From positions 1 through 8,481 of the forward strand of contig CAJXTM010000109.1 in the NCBI GenBank assembly GCA_913061385.1: a DNA stretch of 8,481 nucleotides. The letters are read 5' to 3'. This stretch comes from an uncultured Rhodopirellula sp. GTDB lineage: Bacteria > Planctomycetota > Planctomycetia > Pirellulales > Pirellulaceae. Positions within the stretch are counted from its first letter, which is position 1, and every line of letters starts with the position of its first letter. This document shows positions 6,522-8,481 of the stretch, in pieces. The translations under genes were made by a program, and so were the position numbers. The notes below the pieces were generated by a model, which made no database searches, was not told where the DNA came from, and saw only the letters and a program-made list of their open reading frames with translations.

Positions 6522-6827
6522 ATGATCGCGAGCTTCATCGGTCATCAAATCAGGTGTCCACGTTGGCTCCATGACGACTTTCACTTCACACGAGGTGACC
6601 TCATCGAGTCCTTCTGCGGCACCTTTGGTTCCGGCTACCAATTGAGGTCCAGCAGGGCACATGGGGCTCGTCATCGTCATCTCAATATTGACTTCATGTT
6701 TCCCATCCGCATCTTCATCGCCAATGCTGACCACGTAGATCAGTCCAAGGTCCACAATGTTGACGAAGAGTTCTGGATCAATGACCTGTTTCAGTGCTTC
6801 TCGAACAGTATCTTCTGCGAGTGCCAT
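6507..6827 (-). CDS. sufT: SufT / MIP18-family iron-sulfur cluster assembly protein
   Basis: 106 residues, the usual size of a stand-alone MIP18 (DUF59) protein such as B. subtilis YitW. Members help deliver or mature Fe-S clusters in the cytoplasm and in bacteria often sit with suf genes. Visible hallmarks are DPE (17-19), VNIVDLGLIY (22-31), MTSPMCPAGP (52-61) with the conserved Cys57, and the C-terminal W-T-P-D-L-M and A-R-D-H-L-G segments (90-104). The PaaD-like branch of phenylacetate degradation is related, but its usual extra Cys-rich C-terminal tail is absent and no paa genes are nearby. ATG 6827 has AGGA ten bases upstream. The gene lies 183 bp downstream of sufD on the same strand, so co-transcription is plausible, and it ends inside a candidate terminator. 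Confidence 0.88.
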   Translation of the reverse strand: MALAEDTVREALKQVIDPELFVNIVDLGLIYVVSIGDEDADGKHEVNIEMTMTSPMCPAGPQLVAGTKGAAEGLDEVTSCEVKVVMEPTWTPDLMTDEARDHLGIF

Positions 6828-6853
6828 GATGCGGATGTCCTGATTGAAAAGTT

Positions 6854-6862
6854 TGTGGATAA
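6854..6862 (-). promoter_or_regulatory. Single consensus DnaA box upstream of sufT
   Basis: The minus strand reads TTATCCACA, the perfect E. coli-type DnaA box, about 27 bases before the sufT start. It is alone: no cluster of boxes or AT-rich unwinding region surrounds it, so it is not a replication origin. It may be a regulatory DnaA site or chance. Confidence 0.25.
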
Positions 6863-7010
6863 TTGAAGGATAAGTTGGAAAAAGCGCCGCCGGTCTGGTG
6901 CTGCGTTTGGATGAACGCTTGTGCTGGCCGACTGTTCCGCAGGTTCAGATTGAATCAGGCACGGCGTCCATTTGCCAGGGACGAGCGTGCGTTTGTTTGA
7001 ATATAGATGA

Positions 7011-8333
7011 TCACTCGTATTCGCGTACTTGGCGAGCGATCGCCGCGGCGAGGGCTTCCCGGACGCTTTCGATCGAAATCCGGTCAAAAATTTGTTGGAA
7101 GAACCCGCTTACGATCATTCGCGTCGCTTCTTTGCGAGTGAAGCCGCGGCAACGAGCGTAAAAAATCTGTTCTTCGTCAACCTTGGCCGTCGTGCTGCCG
7201 TGTGTGCAACGTACGTCGTCCGCTTCGATCTCTAGCCCGGGGATGGAATCAGCCCGTGACGTGTTGGAGAGAACAAGGTTATCGTTACGTTGGTATCCAT
7301 CGGTCTTCTGGGCGTCTTTGTCGACCTTGATCATGCCCCGCCAAACCGTTCGGCTCTTGTCCTGTTGGGCTGCCTTGTAAAGGAAGTCGCTACGACATCC
7401 TGGTGCTTTGTGGTGCTGCAAGGTGTGGTAGGCGATGTGTTGCCGTGCCTCGGTAAACATCACTCCATTGACCTGGCTGTTCGCTCCGATTCCGACCAAG
7501 TCAACGGTTTGGTTGACTTTGGAGAGCATCGATCCCATTGCTGCTAATGTCCACTGCAGCGTCGCATCGCGATCAACCGAAGCTTTTTGATGGGCAAAAT
7601 TGTAGGTTTTGTGACCCCATTCCTGCAAGTTGACGTACCTGAGGTGCGAACCGGGTTTTTGAATCAACTCGACCGCACCGAGGTGCAGGCCCGATGCTTC
7701 CGCAGAGGCACTGTTGCATTCGTGTAGCACGGTTGCTTCCGCACCTTCTTCCAACACGATCAGCGTATGCGTGGTGTCTGTTCCACCTTCAGAGAGGATT
7801 GAGCCGATGTGGACGGGACGATCCAGTACAACGCCGCGTGGGACGTACAGGATCTGTCCGCCTGACCAGAACGCCGCGTGCAGTGCCGCGAATTTATCTT
7901 CGTCGGGGTCAAAAGCTGTGAACAGATGTTTGCGGACCAATTCAGGGTGCGTTTTGCTGAGCCGTGACAGGCTACCGAATACGACTCCGCGTTCGGCCAC
8001 TGCTTCGTCGAGGTTTTCGCTCACGACCTTGCTGTCGACCGTTTCGATTCGCCCAGCAAGTTCAACGTCTTGCAGAAGCTGATGCACTTGTTCGCGTTCA
8101 ACAACACCGGAGTCGCGTTGATCCGTATCTGACGGAACCGAAAATTTTCCGATTTGAAACGCCCGGATGTCCGTGCGAATCCATTCCTCGTGCCGGCGTT
8201 CGGGCCATTGCATGGCTGACCCATGTTGCCACGCTTCGCGTCGCATCGCCAGCAACCAATCGGGTTCATCGCGTGATTCGATGAATGCATCAAATCCGGC
8301 CTGATCGAAAGTTGTGAGAGTCGTTTGTGTCAT
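7011..8333 (-). CDS. sufD: Fe-S cluster assembly protein SufD
   Basis: 440 residues, normal for SufD, the partner of SufB in the cytoplasmic SufBC2D scaffold that builds iron-sulfur clusters. The N-terminal helical part holds the R-R-H-E-E-W-I-R-T-D segment (46-55). The core beta-helix runs from SGGQILYVPRGVVLDRPV (157-174) through LHECNS (203-208), YVNLQEWG (233-240), the H-T-L-Q-H-H segment (303-308), YKAAQQDKSRTVWRG (319-333) and QRNDNLVLS (348-356). Near the end, ADDVRCTHGSTTAKVDEEQI (371-390) carries His378, matching the functionally important His360 of E. coli SufD. SufB-specific features, such as its longer N-terminal region with C-D-S-M, are absent. ATG 8333 gives a normal family N-terminus although its ribosome site is weak. 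sufB and sufC would be expected upstream, beyond the right edge; the 101 genomic bases at 8334-8434 hold no recognisable gene end. Confidence 0.95.
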   Translation of the reverse strand: MTQTTLTTFDQAGFDAFIESRDEPDWLLAMRREAWQHGSAMQWPERRHEEWIRTDIRAFQIGKFSVPSDTDQRDSGVVEREQVHQLLQDVELAGRIETVDSKVVSENLDEAVAERGVVFGSLSRLSKTHPELVRKHLFTAFDPDEDKFAALHAAFWSGGQILYVPRGVVLDRPVHIGSILSEGGTDTTHTLIVLEEGAEATVLHECNSASAEASGLHLGAVELIQKPGSHLRYVNLQEWGHKTYNFAHQKASVDRDATLQWTLAAMGSMLSKVNQTVDLVGIGANSQVNGVMFTEARQHIAYHTLQHHKAPGCRSDFLYKAAQQDKSRTVWRGMIKVDKDAQKTDGYQRNDNLVLSNTSRADSIPGLEIEADDVRCTHGSTTAKVDEEQIFYARCRGFTRKEATRMIVSGFFQQIFDRISIESVREALAAAIARQVREYE

Positions 8334-8434
8334 TTTGTTTTCAATTGAGCACGCCGATCACGCAGCATTGCGGTGGCGTCCGTGTACAGTGCGAAACCGA
8401 GGGGTGTGAACGTGGACCTGAAACTCATTCAAAG

Positions 8435-8481
8435 CTGTCTCTTATACACATCTGACGCTGCCGACGACTCCTTACGTGTAG
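8435..8481 (-). other. Nextera i5-side sequencing adapter (artefact)
   Basis: Not genomic. Bases 8435-8453 are the Tn5 mosaic end in reverse complement, 8454-8467 the rest of the Nextera read-1 adapter, 8468-8475 (CTCCTTAC) the reverse complement of the index known as S505/N505 (GTAAGGAG), and 8476-8481 the start of the P5 arm in reverse complement. Genomic sequence ends at 8434. Confidence 0.99.

Noticed and set aside
6791..7087. Minus-strand open frame across the sufD-sufT gap
   Set aside because: It overlaps both real genes out of frame, and its composition (basic, Ser- and Arg-rich) is that of a shadow frame.
8330..8428. A 32-codon minus-strand frame starting at 8428 whose TGA overlaps the sufD ATG (ATGA)
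   Set aside because: The overlap resembles coupled genes, but the peptide matches nothing I recognise, has no ribosome site and is short enough to be chance; it is also not a SufB C-terminus.
8442..8450. DnaA-box-like TTATACACA at the right edge, also present in reverse near 32-40
   Set aside because: It is part of the Tn5 mosaic end in the sequencing adapter, not genomic sequence.
1..8481. Inverted 19-bp sequences at both ends, as would be seen for a transposon
   Set aside because: They are Tn5 mosaic ends joined to Nextera index and primer sequences, and there is no transposase gene; they come from library preparation.

Overview
The window is 8,387 bases of bacterial DNA (48-8434) with untrimmed Illumina Nextera library adapter at both ends (1-47 and 8435-8481). 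The adapters are a laboratory artefact. They also supply the false start of the first reading frame, so the first gene is really a 5'-truncated fragment.

The organism looks Gram-negative, because it carries a Kdo-8-phosphate synthase for lipopolysaccharide. It also carries three adjacent genes that resemble the methanofuran-biosynthesis proteins MfnD, MfnF and MfnE. Among bacteria that set belongs to lineages using tetrahydromethanopterin/methanofuran one-carbon chemistry, namely methylotrophic Proteobacteria and Planctomycetota. Planctomycetota (a Pirellula/Rhodopirellula-like relative) is my best guess, given this set, the moderate GC content by eye and the large orphan lipoprotein. It is an inference from recognised families, not a database result.

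Left half, plus strand: the end of a diacylglycerol-kinase-family lipid kinase (48-434), kdsA (609-1442), and a large predicted lipoprotein of unknown function with a possible degenerate transglutaminase-like region and a C-terminal TPR-like helix pair (1637-3460). A four-copy 14-bp tandem repeat starts inside the lipoprotein stop codon and opens a 201-bp gap between convergent genes.

Right half, minus strand, read from right to left: sufD (8333-7011) and a SufT/MIP18-family gene (6827-6507), both iron-sulfur cluster assembly; a candidate terminator over the sufT stop codon; then the tight cluster mfnD-mfnF-mfnE (6327-3662) with gaps of only 8 and 9 bp, which looks like one translationally coupled operon. 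By known family chemistry, MfnD would join glutamate to tyramine, MfnE would make the diphosphate of the aminomethylfuran unit, and MfnF would join the two halves, so the operon could supply the core of a methanofuran-type one-carbon carrier.

I saw no tRNA, rRNA, CRISPR array, transposase or phage gene. No entirely new system is evident; the compact methanofuran-type operon is the most interesting biology here.
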